Below, piece after piece: positions 1 through 10,227 of a stretch of 64,000 nt of DNA (positions are counted from its first letter, which is position 1; the number at the start of each line of letters is the position of its first letter). A program made the position numbers and the translations under genes. The stretch lies in NCBI GenBank assembly GCA_030220185.1, contig JASPKZ010003417.1, positions 234,501-298,500 on the forward strand. The letters are read 5' to 3'. This stretch comes from Diploptera punctata (Eukaryota > Arthropoda > Insecta > Blattodea > Blaberidae). The notes beneath the pieces are model-generated. The model saw only the letters and a list, made by a program, of their open reading frames with translations. It searched no databases and was not told the DNA's origin.

Positions 1-425
1 CACATCACTCCATGTCATATACCATCTCCACTTCTCGCAACTGGAATTCCCTACCACAAGAAATAAGGGGCTGCCGGACATTGACATCTTTTAAAAGAAA
101 TCTAAATTTATATTTGCTCTAAACTCGACTTCATTATTATCCAGTGTAAGATATATATATTAATTGGTGTTTCCCGTATAATGTATCATATTTATATTAT
201 TATTATTATTACTATTATTATAATTATCGTATCATTATTGTTATTACCCTATGAAATGTTGTTTGTACATGACATTTACATTGCTACATTTATTGTATCT
301 TTAACTGTTTATAATTAGTACAGTGTATATCTATATTTGTCGAATATTTATTTGTATTTGTGCTGGTTGAGTGGAAGAGAGGGCCTTATGGCCTTAACTC
401 TGCCAGAATAAATAAAGTATTATTA
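1..425 (+). mobile_element. 3' end of a CR1/Jockey-like non-LTR retrotransposon
   Basis: The first 120 bases read in one frame as the C-terminal end of a retrotransposon polymerase; the peptide includes NWNSLPQEIRGC and SFKRNLNLYLL before a TAA, a common ending for CR1/Jockey-type ORF2. About 300 bases of AT-rich 3' untranslated sequence follow and end in a TATT-type simple repeat near 410-432, as such 3' tails do. The phrase around 365-410 (a GAGTGGAAGAGAGGGCC core) recurs inverted at 33165-33235, so the family is repeated in this window. Truncated by the window edge; clade uncertain. Confidence 0.6.
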
Positions 426-513
426 TTATTATAAGAAGCTTCCATGCACCTCTTTCATACCCAATATGTGCCACATGTCCTGCCCATCACAGTCTATGAG
501 ACTGTTCTTATTA

Positions 514-775
514 TAATATAATAAATTTTGGAATTTTTACATTATGAGGTTTTCTTAATAACAATTAAATGAATCGTGAATTCTTCTTACCTCATACATC
601 TACGTTTTTTTAACACAGAACTACAGTATTGCAAAAAAAAACATATTTTCCATCTTCAGCTGTTTTCATGCAGTCATAATGTTTTTTCCAATACTGCAGT
701 TCTGTGTTAAACAAACATTCACATATGAGGTAAGAAGAATTCACGATTCATTTGATTCTTATTGTTCTTCTTATA
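514..775. mobile_element. PLE-type palindromic element (GCAGT subfamily)
   Basis: The left arm starts with GGAATTTTTACATTATGAGG and continues to ACCTCATA at 592-599; the arms (599-625 and 690-735) are inverted copies around a centre near 655-665. The right arm ends with TATGAGGTAAG and the inverted spacer, and the outer right end is missing. The arm carries the hammerhead-like GATACTGCAGT remnant seen in relatives at 5300, 23850, 60508 and 63133. It sits inside the RTE copy at 436-1427. Confidence 0.6.
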
Positions 776-800
776 TCTGGCTTCTATATATATCATGTGT

Positions 801-1146
801 CCCGTGCCATAGCCGAGTGGTTAAGGCAAGATGCCTTGGCACAGAGCTATGAGACTTACGCTGGTTTGAGTCTCCATGGGGGAAGAAATTTTCTCATGGA
901 ATTTTGCCCAGTATGGGATGGGTGTCCACCCATCATCGTGAGGCATTTCCATAGCTACAATCAGTAGTGACTTCAGGTTGAGAAGACCAGTATAATGGCT
1001 GGGGGACCCGACATGCTGACCACATGTCACCCCTACACTGGCTAGATGATCACCTATCTCTGTGATTAACACATGTGGATGTGAGGCTAGCAGCCAGCTG
1101 GTAGGCCAAGGGCCTTCTAGTCCTGCTGTGCTTCGAGATTTTTTTA
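801..1146 (+). mobile_element. tRNA-derived SINE, family A
   Basis: The 5' end is a tRNA-like RNA polymerase III promoter: A box ATAGCCGAGTGGTTAAGGC, then a B-box-like GGTTTGAGTCTCC. A unique body of about 250 bases follows. Other copies of this family are at 1440-1789, 30803-31136, 56238-56586 and 57347-57690. The A box resembles tRNA-Leu/Ser. Inserted into the RTE fragment, with ATCATGT-like bases on both sides. Confidence 0.75.
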
Positions 1147-1439
1147 TACACATCATGTAGTTCACTATTATGTAGTTTTCTCCATTCACCTGTTTGTTCA
1201 TCTCTTTTTGGCCCAAAAATGTTCCTTAGAACTTTATTCTCAAATACTCGTAATCTTCTGTTGTCCCTTAAAGTAAGAGTCCATGTTTTGCATCCATATA
1301 ATATATCTGGGGGAATAACTATTATATATATTTTCAGTTTAACATTTTTTGAAAGGAGTTAGGACGACAAGAGTCCCTGTAATGCATAATTGCATGCATT
1401 TCCTGAATTGAGCCTATGTTTAATTTATTTGTTCTCCTA

Positions 1440-1789
1440 AAAAAAAAACTCCTGGCGCGACAGGCCTACAAGGCCCTTAGCCTACCAGCCGGCTGCTGGC
1501 CTCACATCCACATGTGTCAATCACAGAGGTAGATGACAATCAGCCAGTGTAGGGGTGACATGTGGTCAGCATGTCGAGTCCCCCAGCCGTTATAGCTGGT
1601 TTTCTCAACCTGGAGCCGCTACTTATTGTAGCTACCCAAATGCATCACGATGCTGGGTGGGCACCGGTCCCATACTGGCCGAAATACCATGAGAAAATTT
1701 CTTCCCCCATGGAGACTCAAACCAGCGCAAGTCCCGTAGCTCTGCGCCAAGGTTTCCTGCTTTAACCACTCGGCTATAGCGCGGGACTC
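1440..1789 (-). mobile_element. tRNA-derived SINE, family A, with TSD
   Basis: Reverse copy of the family A SINE; its tRNA-like head lies at the right end (1705-1789). The 12-bp direct repeat TTTGTTCTCCTA flanks it at 1428-1439 and 1790-1801, a target-site duplication showing that this is a complete insertion. The left end has a run of A bases. Long apparent ORFs over it are artefacts of the conserved SINE body. Confidence 0.85.
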
Positions 1790-1912
1790 TTTGTTCTCCT
1801 ATTCAAAGAAAATATATGTTGGTAGGTTGGTGTTGTGAAATGCCTCAGTTTATTAAACAAAAATCTTCGTTCAATTGTCAGCTTCCTTTAATACATATAA
1901 TTTTTTTTTCAG

Positions 1913-2126
1913 GAATGTGTTACGAACTACTAAAGCAAGCCAATTGGAGAGCACAAACGAAATTGCTAATAACAACACTTTCCTGGGAAAGCAAGACAAA
2001 GAGTTTGAATTTGATCATCTTTATCCCATTAAAGTTGATTTTGTCGAGACCTGTGCTACAAAAGTAGACGATGAGAATAAATCAGAACTGGAAGCCCTAG
2101 AAAAGTGGCTCTTCCAGATTGCCTGA
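1913..2126 (+). CDS. Terminal coding exon of an unrecognised gene
   Basis: A pyrimidine-rich acceptor ending in CAG at 1910-1912 is followed by an open frame of 70 complete codons ending in TGA at 2124-2126. The peptide is acidic and hydrophilic; it begins with NVLRTTKASQ, includes FDHLYPIKVDFVET and ends LEALEKWLFQIA. An AT-rich 3' UTR and an AATAAA signal follow. Acceptor, stop and poly(A) signal in the right order and even amino-acid use support a real last exon. I do not recognise the family; no upstream exon is visible in the first 1.9 kb, which is repeat. Confidence 0.6.
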
Positions 2127-2320
2127 AATTAATTTTGATATTAGTTTAATATGTTTGAAAATTACATATTTCTTCCTAAATTTCAGTTTTCATTCCATTG
2201 ATAATTTATTGTTTTTCAAAAATTGGCTTTGTATGTGTTTAACATAAATTCTGTGTATAACACATTTTTCTATTAAACATTCCTTCCCCCAAATTTACTG
2301 TATTCTTAGTTAAAATCTAC

Positions 2321-2326
2321 AATAAA
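2321..2326 (+). promoter_or_regulatory. Polyadenylation signal AATAAA
   Basis: AATAAA lies 195 bases after the stop codon of the exon at 1913-2126. It is the likely cleavage and polyadenylation signal for that gene. Confidence 0.5.
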
Positions 2327-2348
2327 AATGCAAACTTTAAGTTCACCA

Positions 2349-2395
2349 TTAACTTGATGGGGTGACAGGCCTAGATGGCTTGGCCCACAAGCTGT
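2349..2395 (-). repeat. SINE family A tail fragment
   Basis: A short piece matching the 3' tail of family A in reverse (GACAGGCCTAGATGGCTTGG core), as also seen at 3771-3925. Confidence 0.5.
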
Positions 2396-2639
2396 TTTTT
2401 GAAGAAGTAATTCTTTTCCCATGTTGTGGCGATGTTTTGAAGCAGCTAACTCTCTTCATGCCCGATGTTGTAGTAACATTTTGAAGGATTGGTGTCCCAA
2501 AAAGAATTACTGGTTCAGGTTGGGTTTAATTTTCGGTAGAGCTGGATTCTTTTCTCAAGGTCGGTAGTTGGTACACTGGATAGGAAAACACTTTAAAAAT
2601 CACTAAAAAAAATGTTTCTTGTAGAAATAATTTCACATT

Positions 2640-2800
2640 TAAGTTATGTAGATAGGAAATAACACTATGAGGTTTTTTAATATTGTTTATTTTTTATTTC
2701 ACTCACCTCATACTTCATAACTCCTAGCAAGCATACCCAGGGTTTCATCACATCCTTTGTGACATTCTCAATGCTGTGTCACGTTCACAAAAAAATAAAC
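2640..2800 (-). mobile_element. PLE-type palindrome, left arm only
   Basis: Begins with AAGTTATGTAGATAGGAAAT and AACACTATGAGGT, then a spacer and CACCTCATA, then an arm matching 46670-46720. On the minus strand it has a decayed hammerhead: TTGAGAA in place of CTGANGA, a TCACA/TGTGA stem II, and a GAAACCC box. The right arm is absent. Confidence 0.5.
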
Positions 2801-3318
2801 AATTTCACATTTATTCACTTTGTAGGTTCCCAGCAGATTAAGTAAATGTAGGTGGTATTATTCTTCACCATCAATTAAAATTAAATTATTTTGTTTTCTG
2901 GAATCAATTATTCTTGTATTAAATATTACATTTTTATCTTGAGAACTTTTATTGCTTCTATCTTTGTTGAAAGTTGCATGCAGAATGACTAGTGTAATTC
3001 TTTTATAATTTTAAAGAACCTTATTACATCACGTGATGTTAGGTTTAAATTCTATTGGTTAATAATTCATTAAATACAAGGTTTAAATTTGATTTGTTAA
3101 ATCAAAAAGTTAATTGTTTTAACATCCAGTCAGAGTTTAGTTTACTTTCATTTAAAAATATGAAGTTAAGCAGGTATTCTTATTACAGTTATAACAGAAA
3201 GCTTTATAATTCTGACAACAATGACTTAAAACAATTTTTAAAAGCATTCTTTATAAAGACTGTTATGTAATACTATTTCTTTAATTGCTACTGACATATT
3301 TTTATTCAACAATGAACA
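2801..3318. other. AT-rich stretch with no recognised feature
   Basis: No exon-like ORF, tRNA fold or repeat shared with the rest of the window was seen. A 71-codon ORF at 3055 is of low complexity (Asn, Lys, Phe, Leu) and unsupported. Confidence 0.4.
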
Positions 3319-3328
3319 ACAGTGAATT

Positions 3329-3644
3329 ATATTTGAAGAGAAAAATTTTCGCCTAGACCGGGACTTGAACCCGGGACCCTTGGCTTTCCGGGCCAAGTGC
3401 TCTACCAACTGAGCTGCCGAGGCGAGTTACGATCTAGATGCAAATTTTTCTCTTATGTACGTTGTAATTCCCTCGCGCCAAATGCTTGAAACCATAGCTT
3501 CTATCTTTGCAAATGGCGGCTTCTTAGTTAAGAAGACATTTATTGGGAATTTAACACTACTTTATAGCCAGTAGGGCTTCTATTGACGATTCAAATATAA
3601 TTTATCCTTCAATGAGAAGTGTTAAATTAATAAAAAAATCATCG
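3329..3644 (-). repeat. tRNA-like unit, single copy with TSD
   Basis: Contains a 75-bp tRNA-like cloverleaf on the minus strand at 3350-3424: acceptor ends CGCCT/AGGCG, D arm GCTC/GAGC, anticodon stem TTGGC/GCCAA, T arm CCGGG with TTCAAGT. The rest is the shared unit body. The right end carries a short inverted repeat of the left end. ACAGTGAATT flanks it at 3319-3328 and 3645-3654, a 10-bp TSD. The anticodon loop CCGGAAA lacks the conserved T33, so a working tRNA is unlikely. Confidence 0.7.
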
Positions 3645-3770
3645 ACAGTGAATTGTTGAGATGTTTTTCTTTATTTAAGTTATATTTAAATATTAATATA
3701 ATTTTAAAGTATAAAATTATTAACTTTAACTTCCATATTTATTATGATATTAAAATCCTGCTATACCATT

Positions 3771-3925
3771 AACTTCATGGGGTGACAGGCCTAGAAGGCT
3801 TGGCCTGCAAGCTGCTGGCCTCATATCCACATGTGTTAATTGTACAGGCAGACTATCATCCAACTTATATAGGGGTGATATGTGGTCAGCATGTTGGGTC
3901 TTACAGCCATTATATTTAGTTATCT
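3771..3925 (-). mobile_element. SINE family A, 3' fragment
   Basis: Matches the 3' half of family A in reverse (GACAGGCCTAGAAGGCTTGG, CACATGTGTTAAT, then GTGGTCAGCATG). The tRNA-like head is missing. Confidence 0.6.
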
Positions 3926-3993
3926 ATTACATTAATTTTGGTGGAGCAAAAATATTACAAAAAATAAAAAATTACAAATATATCAATTCATTG

Positions 3994-4258
3994 TTAAATA
4001 TGGAAAATAACATTGAGGTTCTTAATTCGTAAATTAATGAGTAATTTTTAACATCTTACCTCATATTTTATGTCTCTTCAAACACGGGAACTAGTTTTCG
4101 AGAGAAGGATCTCTCTCATTTTCAACCAATATTTTGACTATTTAAATTAAAGAGTCATAATATCGGTTGAAAATGAGAGAGATCCTTCTCTCGAAAACTA
4201 GTTCCCGTGTTTGAAGAAACATAAAATATGAGGTAAGATGTTAAAAATTACTCATTAA
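3994..4258. mobile_element. PLE-type palindrome (AACTAGTT subfamily)
   Basis: The two arms (about 4062-4142 and 4150-4228) are near-perfect inverted copies ending in ACCTCATATTTTATG and CATAAAATATGAGGTAAG. Each arm ends in a hammerhead-like 3' half: a GAGAG/CTCTC stem II, GAA, AACTAGTT stem III and C as cleavage base, but the CTGANGA box is decayed. The right end is cut off at 4258 and joined directly to tRNA-like units. Same subfamily: 11440-11700, 26483-27230, 36250-36370. Confidence 0.65.
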
Positions 4259-4830
4259 CGATTTTTATTATTAATTTAACACTTCTCATAGAAGGATAAA
4301 TTATATTTGAAGAGAAAAATTTTCGCCTAGACTGGGACTCGAACCCGGGACCCTTGGCTTTCCGGGCCAAGTGCTCTACCAACTGAGCTACCGAGGCGAG
4401 TTACGATCTAGATGCAAATTTTTCTCTTATGTACGTTGTAATTCCCTCGCGCCAAATGCTTGAAACCATAGCTTCTATCTTTGCAAATGGCGGCTTCTTA
4501 GTTAAGAAGACATTTATTGGGAATTTAACACTACTTTATAGCTAGTAGGGCTTCTATTGACGATTTTTATTATTAATTTAACACTTCTCATAGAAGGATA
4601 AATTATATTTGAAGAGAAAAATTTTCGCCTGGACCGGGACTCGAACCCAGGACCCTTGGCTTTCCGGGTCAAGTGCTCTACCAACTGAGCTACCGAGGCG
4701 AGTTACGATCTAGACGCAAATTTTTCTCTTATGTACGTTGTAATTCCCTCGCGCCAAAGCCCCAGGGTCCCGGGTTCGAGTCCAGGTCTAGGCGAAAATT
4801 TTTCTCTTCAAATATAATGACTCATTAATT
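4259..4830 (-). repeat. Dimer of tRNA-like units plus an inverted end
   Basis: Two head-to-tail units of about 300 bp with tRNA-like sequences on the minus strand at 4324-4398 and 4626-4700, followed by a short + strand piece (about 4757-4815) holding only the T arm and 3' flank. The same arrangement, tandem units closed by an inverted end, is seen at larger scale at 38241-40460. Confidence 0.7.
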
Positions 4831-4837
4831 TACAAAT

Positions 4838-5295
4838 ATATCAAACCATAATTCAGAGCATTTTAACATATGGTGCTGAAGTCTGGCAAATTCCTACCGG
4901 AGAAATAAAAAGAATTTTAAGTACAGAAATGGATGTTTTAAGAAGATCAGCTGGAAAATCTAGAATGGATAGAATATGAAATAAAGAAATAAGGGAAATT
5001 ATGGGTGTACAAGAGGAGCCGGACATCACAGACATTATAGAAAAGAAAAGATTACAGACGTATGGCCACGTCAAAAGAATGCCAGACCAAAGATTGCCTA
5101 AAATTGTTATGGAATGGATCCCAATAGAAGTGAGGAAGAGAGGAAGACCGAAGAAAACTTGGATAGAAGGGGTACAAGCAGTTATGAATAACAGAGGATT
5201 GAAGGAAGATCAATGGATGGGCAGTGAGGAATGTCGTTTTTGTTTCCGGAAGACGGCGGCAGCTGCCATGATACCGGATGATGATGATTACATTA
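4838..5295 (+). pseudogene. Non-LTR retrotransposon polymerase C-terminal fragment
   Basis: In one frame, broken by an in-frame TGA near 4978, the peptide runs from ILYGAEVWQIPTGEIKR through LQTYGHVKRMP to GRPKKTWIEGV, the usual C-terminal tail of non-LTR polymerases. It ends in a GATGATGATTA simple repeat near 5280. No catalytic RT motifs remain. Confidence 0.65.
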
Positions 5296-5299
5296 ATAT

Positions 5300-5525
5300 A
5301 ATAAATTTGGGAATTTTTACATAATCAGGTTTTCTTAATAAGAATCAAATGAACCATGAATTCTTCTTACCTCATACATCTATGTTTTTTTAACACAGAA
5401 CTGCAGTATTGGAAAAAACAGCTGAGGATGAAAAATATTTTTTTTCCGATACTGCAGTTCTGTGCTAAAAAAACATAGATGTATGAGGTAAGAAGAATTC
5501 ACAATTCATTTGATTCTTATTTCTT
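5300..5525. mobile_element. PLE-type palindrome (GCAGT subfamily)
   Basis: Left outer end AATTTGGGAATTTTTACAT, spacer, ACCTCATACATC, then inverted arms with CACAGAACTGCAGTATTGG and its complement around a centre at about 5425-5440. It ends with TATGAGGTAAG and the inverted spacer. A near twin of 514-775. Confidence 0.6.
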
Positions 5526-5626
5526 CATTATATTTCTTATCTAACAATGTATAGTCTGCTACTGAATGTTATTTGTTATGTTGTTGAATTCCCATAACAC
5601 CCTACATAGTTTGTATATTACTTTAC

Positions 5627-6280
5627 CATAAGTAATGCCACGAGTGATTTCCAAATTATTGATAAATTCATGATGCATGCAATGAGTGAATTTATCTAGA
5701 GAATTTGGAAAGTGGCATTTGTTAGGACTATTTAACGAATAAAATTAAGCTGTTTACTCACAAACCATTATTTAAATATAGTTATTTTAAAGTATTTAAT
5801 ATTTAATGTAAATAGCAATGTTTGAAAACAGATGAGAAACGTTATGTTTAATTTGTTCATCACTGCAACCAGATATTTATTGCTAAATAGAATCACAATA
5901 TTGTAGGAATACACCCTAGTGGAGAAAAAATGAAACACACCATTACAGGTTATTAATTAATATCTGATGTCTGATGATGGGTAAATATCAATTATATTTT
6001 TCTGCAACATTAATTCCTGGGAAATAATACGTTTAAGAAAGTTCAAACAGTAGTTTCTTTTTTTTGTGGTATAATCAATTGCTACGAATGTTTTTCTATT
6101 ATATCTTGCAAGCAGAATCTGGTTACATTTGTACACTATATATACAATCTGGGAGCCACTTGTTCAAATGAAAGTGATAAAAATCGAGGTGAAGAAAGAC
6201 TGTGATTGGTTATAAATCAAAATTAATTGAAATGTGATTGGTCATTGACTGCCATTTGGGGCATGAGTTCAATAGTCACA
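5627..6280 (+). repeat. Unclassified repeat R3, copy 1
   Basis: About 650 bp shared with 10228-10982 and, inverted, with 51463-52468. One end has a hairpin (TTTCCAAATT and AATTTGGAAA separated by about 50 bases) and the other ends near GGGCATGAGTTCAATAGTC with two GATTGGT motifs. No coding potential and no clear TSD. Possibly a non-autonomous DNA transposon. Confidence 0.55.
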
Positions 6281-6435
6281 TTAAATTTATACAACAGAAA
6301 GGATAAAAAGCTATCTACCTTGAAATGTTAATGAAGTGTAAATTTTATTTAGGACATTGGTAAAATATTGACAGTTTCATGACTTGTCTATTAATTACTC
6401 ATAATTGCTAGAACAATCCAAATAGTTTGTTATGA

Positions 6436-6540
6436 CCTTGGTGTTGCATCGAAAATGTCACAAAGGCAGTGGCGAAACTTAAGTCTGCATAAAAATCAAG
6501 AAATATGAGGTGAGTCAAAATACAACTCAAATTAATTAAA
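6436..6540 (+). mobile_element. PLE-type palindrome, right arm only
   Basis: Ends in AAATATGAGGTGAGTC and contains GGCGAAACTTAAGTC, a hammerhead 3' half (GAA, self-complementary ACTTAAGT, cleavage base C) after a TGTCAC/GTGGC stem; the CTGANGA box is decayed to CGAAAA. Confidence 0.45.
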
Positions 6541-6544
6541 ATAA

Positions 6545-6983
6545 TGACGATTTTATTATTAATTTAACACTTCTCATTGAAGGATAAATTTTATTTGAAG
6601 AGAAAAATTTTCGCCTAGACCGGGACTCGAACCCGGGACCCTTGGCTTTCCGGGCCAAGTGCTCTACCAACTGAGCTACCAAGGCGAGTTACGATCTAGA
6701 TGCAAATTTTTCTCTTATGTACGTTGTAATTCCCTCGCGCCAAATGCTTGAAACCATAGCTTCTATCTTTCCAAATGGCGGCTTCTTAGTTAAGAAGACA
6801 TTTATTGGGAATTTAACACTACTTTATAGCCAGTAGGGCTTCTATTGACGATTTTATTATTAATTTAACACTTCTCATTGAAGGATAAATTATATTTGAA
6901 GAGAAAAATTTTCGCCTAGACCGGGACTCAAACCCAGGACCCTTGGCTTTCCGGGCCAAGTGCTCTACCAACTGAGCTACCGA
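6545..6983 (-). repeat. Dimer of tRNA-like units, second truncated
   Basis: tRNA-like sequences on the minus strand at 6612-6686 and 6913-6982. The second is cut within its acceptor region and joins directly to a PLE-type right terminus (AATAAACCTCATAGTG), a clean junction between the two element types. Confidence 0.7.
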
Positions 6984-7178
6984 TAATTAAAATAAACCTC
7001 ATAGTGTTATTTCCTACCTACATAATTTAATAGTTTCTGGCTGAAGATGAACATGACTATGTTTGAAATCGCGATATCATGGAAGCATGAATCCTATGAG
7101 GTGAGTTGTTTAAACAATATGTTCTCCGATGAATTTTAATGATTATACCTCATAATGTTTACTTGCCAACATTAATTT
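6984..7178. mobile_element. PLE-type palindrome pieces with a hammerhead
   Basis: 6984-7030 is the right terminus of one element (AACCTCATAGTGTTATTTCC). From about 7033 the right half of another follows: a hammerhead core, AATCCTATGAGGTGAG, inverted spacer, and terminus ACCTCATAATGTTTACTTGCC near 7146-7170. The left half of the second is missing. Confidence 0.65.
7034..7084 (+). ncRNA. Hammerhead ribozyme core
   Basis: CTGAAGA at 7041-7047, stem II AACAT/ATGTT with loop GACT, GAA at 7065-7067, stem III ATC/GAT with loop GC, cleavage base A at 7076. The 5' strand of stem I is poor because the left arm has been lost, so activity is doubtful. Confidence 0.65.
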
Positions 7179-7179
7179 A

Positions 7180-7985
7180 ATATAGTTTCTGGTATGTTTG
7201 TGTTCATTCGCACTGAAGTCTTAATCTTAATGGGGTACTTTTACATCCGACCTTAAGCATTTGTATTATCTGTTATATTTTCAAATGCCACAGGGAGACC
7301 AGGACATGTACTTGGCACTACCACTATAATATATAGACCTATATCATGTTCAAATGTATTTCGTGATTGGCTCAAAAAGAGAAAAACATCACTGCCTTTT
7401 TCTATTCCTTTGGTGTGGTGAGTATCAAAGAATCACACTGAAATTCCAATTTTTTCTGTGTCAATATTGCAGATTTCTTACAAAGAATAAATCAAAATTG
7501 TTTTTGCGTGATAGTTTTGTCGTACTTACAGCAATGGCAACCATGATTTGAAAGTTCAACTTCCTACATTTTGGGGTTGCCAACCTAAATAACTATACTG
7601 TAATATTACATTTACACCCATGTACGGGAAGTAAAACCACTCCCCTCTATGTATACTATTTACAATGTATATACAAAAAAATATCCAAAAGGTAATGTTA
7701 TTATACATTATAGAAACAAATCACAGCATTTTAAATGAACTGAACTTTATTTGAAACAATAAATACGTACTTGCAACCATGTTATCAATAATTGTTTTAT
7801 TGACATTTGGTGGGCATGCAAGCTGATTTCACAAGGTTTTGCTGTTTCTGTGTCTCTGGAATAACCACAATACAGATTAACATTATATTAAACATGACTA
7901 GGAACTAAGGAATATTCATGAACCAGGAGTTAATTCTTTTAAATCCCACCCCTTGTGAATCACAAGAAGATATTTATATCTCCTC
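7180..7985. other. No recognised feature
   Basis: AT-rich sequence without exon-like ORFs or repeats shared within the window. The 65-codon ORF at 7354 has no recognisable motif. Confidence 0.35.
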
Positions 7986-7989
7986 TACA

Positions 7990-9050
7990 TATAAAATTAG
8001 GATTAATAAAGTGCATAGAAAACAATGGTGAAGACAATTCACAAAACTAGTAATCTATTCCAAAAACATAAATTAGATGCCAAAACTGAACCAACACCTC
8101 AAATACCAAGCCCATTAGATTACCAACTATGTACAATGCAACCCTCTCAATAGATGAAATAATAAAGAAAAATGATACAAACCCATCAATAGCCAAACAA
8201 ATGACCTTAGAAACTATTAGTACAAAGTTCCCAGAACCAGAGTGGCTAAGAGTCTTCACTGATGGCTCCAAAACCAAGAGTGAAAATGCTGGTGCAGGAA
8301 TCTACTCTCATCTGTTTAGTCAATATGTTGCAGTAGGCACAAACAATACAGCCTTCGATGGTGAAGTAAAGGCCATAGAAGTAGCACTCCACAACCTCCT
8401 ATTCCGAACAAAAATGTTTACAAAAGCTGTTATTCTGGCAGACTCTAAGGCCGCTATACAAGCAATAACCTCCAACCAAACACCAGAAAATGAAACCATC
8501 TTGGAATGCCGTAAACTTCTGAAATACCTCAACAACCAAAATAAATTAATAGCCTTCCAGTGGATACCCTCGCACATCAGAATAGTTGGCAATGAAATAG
8601 CTGATGGACTTGCCAAAAAGGGTACCAAAATACAGATAACAACCCATCTCAATTTGAACCTCCACAGAAAGATCAAAGAAATTAAGAAAGCATTCCAAAT
8701 GGAAAACATGAAAGAAAACATTGCAACAGCCAGAGGGAAATCATGGGAAAAAATTGATGAGCTATACACAGAAATAAAATATAAAGGCCGCAAAGAAGCA
8801 GTAGCAAAATTCAGACTGATGTCAGGACACGACTGCCTGGCTCACCACCTCCACAGAATAAACGTTTTCCAATCCGACATGTGTCATATGCAAAGACCCG
8901 GACCTGATCATGGACAAACACCACCTTCTAGTCTGTCCAGCTTTAAATCCAACTGCACAACACTCTAAGGACCTTGTTCGCTTGTACTGGGAAGCCAGAG
9001 AGAAAATGACTTAAGCGTCAAATCTCGCCATTAGAAAACAACAACAACAA
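7990..9050 (+). pseudogene. Non-LTR retrotransposon RNase H region
   Basis: An intact frame at 8129-8968 (279 codons) encodes an RNase H domain. All four acidic catalytic residues can be seen: Asp45 in FTDGSK, Glu79 in GEVKAIEVA, Asp105 in LADSKAAI and Asp159 in GNEIADGLAKK. The last third carries a frameshift near 8890: another frame continues with HHLLVCPALNP and LVRLYWEAREKM before a stop at 9012. The 3' end has an AAC repeat (9038-9050). This is the ORF2 C-terminus of a Jockey/I/R1-type element; the RT part is absent. Confidence 0.8.
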
Positions 9051-9145
9051 TTTCTCAAGGATTTCTGAGAGACAAATTTCCTGGACTTACTGAAATAAAA
9101 TTAAAGGAAGATATCTTTATTGGATTAAAATTCAAGAAATCATTT

Positions 9146-9508
9146 TCTTCTTCTTCTTCCTTCCAAGTATTAGGCCAAGGCCTGTTACGATCCTATAGAA
9201 AATTTTCCCTCCAGCATTTCACCTTCCAGAAAATTCTCGTATAAGACTTGAAAGCATAATAATAGACCCTTCGATTGGTTGCTGGTCAAAGGAAGGCAAG
9301 ACCAGTGATGGGGCTCCATCTTATAGCCTCTGGTCAGGCTTTTCTGGAGAAGAAAAGAAAATAAAGGAAAGAAGAAATGGAAGAAAGGAAAGACTCCCTA
9401 GCCCTCGGATGCCCTAATAGCATCGGGGTCGAAAAAACAAGAGTTAACCAAGAGAGGTTAGATAGTAAAGTTAAAAGAGTGCAACACACAAGTAAGTGGA
9501 AGAAATGA
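9146..9508 (+). repeat. Unclassified interspersed repeat R5
   Basis: Opens with TTCTTCTTCC and CAAGTATTAGGCCAAGGCC, then a body with GACCAGTGATGGGGC and GCCCTAATAGCATCGGGG. Related copies lie at 41470-41925 (body inverted), 42705-42783, 48978-49475 and, as a fragment, 31565-31660. The opening motif also ends the non-LTR fragment at 53497-54002, so part may be a retrotransposon 3' tail. It joins a PLE right arm (TATGAGGTGAGTG) at 9510. Confidence 0.5.
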
Positions 9509-9529
9509 AGTATGAGGTGAGTGAAAGAA

Positions 9530-10185
9530 AAAATAAACAACACAGAAGGTAAGTTTATTTATCATTTCATTATGTTTCGGGTCTTAGATTACAGATATCA
9601 ATATAACCTGCCACAATAACATACAATATACTGAACAGTGAAAACTGCTGTCCTAGAAAAATTTGAGAAATATTTTCGTAATCAGCATGAAAAACTAATC
9701 AAGATATGCATATTTTTATTCCTGATGATTTAAAAAAAGTTTCATTTTGTAGACCAGAGTAATCGTGTAAAATATCTTTTATTTCTAACCATGTCCAACT
9801 TGGAAGTTAATTGATCAAAATTCAAACTTCAGGTATTTATTGATCACTGCTTAACTTGTAATACTACTTCTATATTTCTACAGAACTTCTTTATATCAGC
9901 AATGTCAATAGTTCCTTAAAATTCCCATGATGTACTGAGTTTATAGTTTCATCATGACTGCAAAATGCTAGTTCTTCCTTACTTAAGTAGATTACTACAT
10001 CAGTCACTAACTGTGGAAAAGTCTGTTCAAATGCACATTTTCATTGAACTGAACAGTACACAGTCTAGCAATTTCCTTCATGGCATCTGAATTTGTGTTT
10101 TGATTTCTTTCAAATGTTTTCAAATTTATTGACACTTTATATGCTCTGCCGAATCTATGTGTTTGTGTAAAATTACAATGGGAAG
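9530..10185. other. No recognised feature
   Basis: AT-rich sequence, no exon-like ORF. A partial PLE terminus (GGGAAGTAACATTATGAGG) lies at its right end near 10180-10199. Confidence 0.35.
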
Positions 10186-10227
10186 TAACATTATGAGGTT
10201 CTTCTTAATAAATAAGGTGAGTATGTT

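Larger units (their letters stand above)
436..1427 (-). mobile_element. RTE-like retrotransposon fragment, split by two later insertions
   Basis: On the minus strand this is the polymerase C-terminal region that is fuller at 12237-14336: the peptide includes [14 protein letters not shown] and TGEWRK-like phrases, and the DNA matches 12450-12830 closely. The copy is interrupted by a palindromic element (514-775) and by a SINE (801-1146); 776-800 is a short RTE piece between them. It is a dead fragment without RT core motifs. Clade is inferred from the short simple-repeat 3' tails of related copies. Confidence 0.6.

Noticed and set aside
821..1216. 131-codon minus-strand ORF
   Set aside because: It lies over a SINE and flank; the same peptide appears over every family A SINE.
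3350..3424. Functional tRNA-Ser(GGA) gene (and sister copies)
   Set aside because: The loop lacks T33, the Ser-type long variable arm is absent, and the sequence is fixed within a repeat unit present about twenty times.
4085..4215. Intact hammerhead in AACTAGTT-type palindromes
   Set aside because: Stem II, GAA and stem III are present, but the CTGANGA box is replaced by a longer TTGAAAATGA-like stretch in all copies, so I list these only as decayed.
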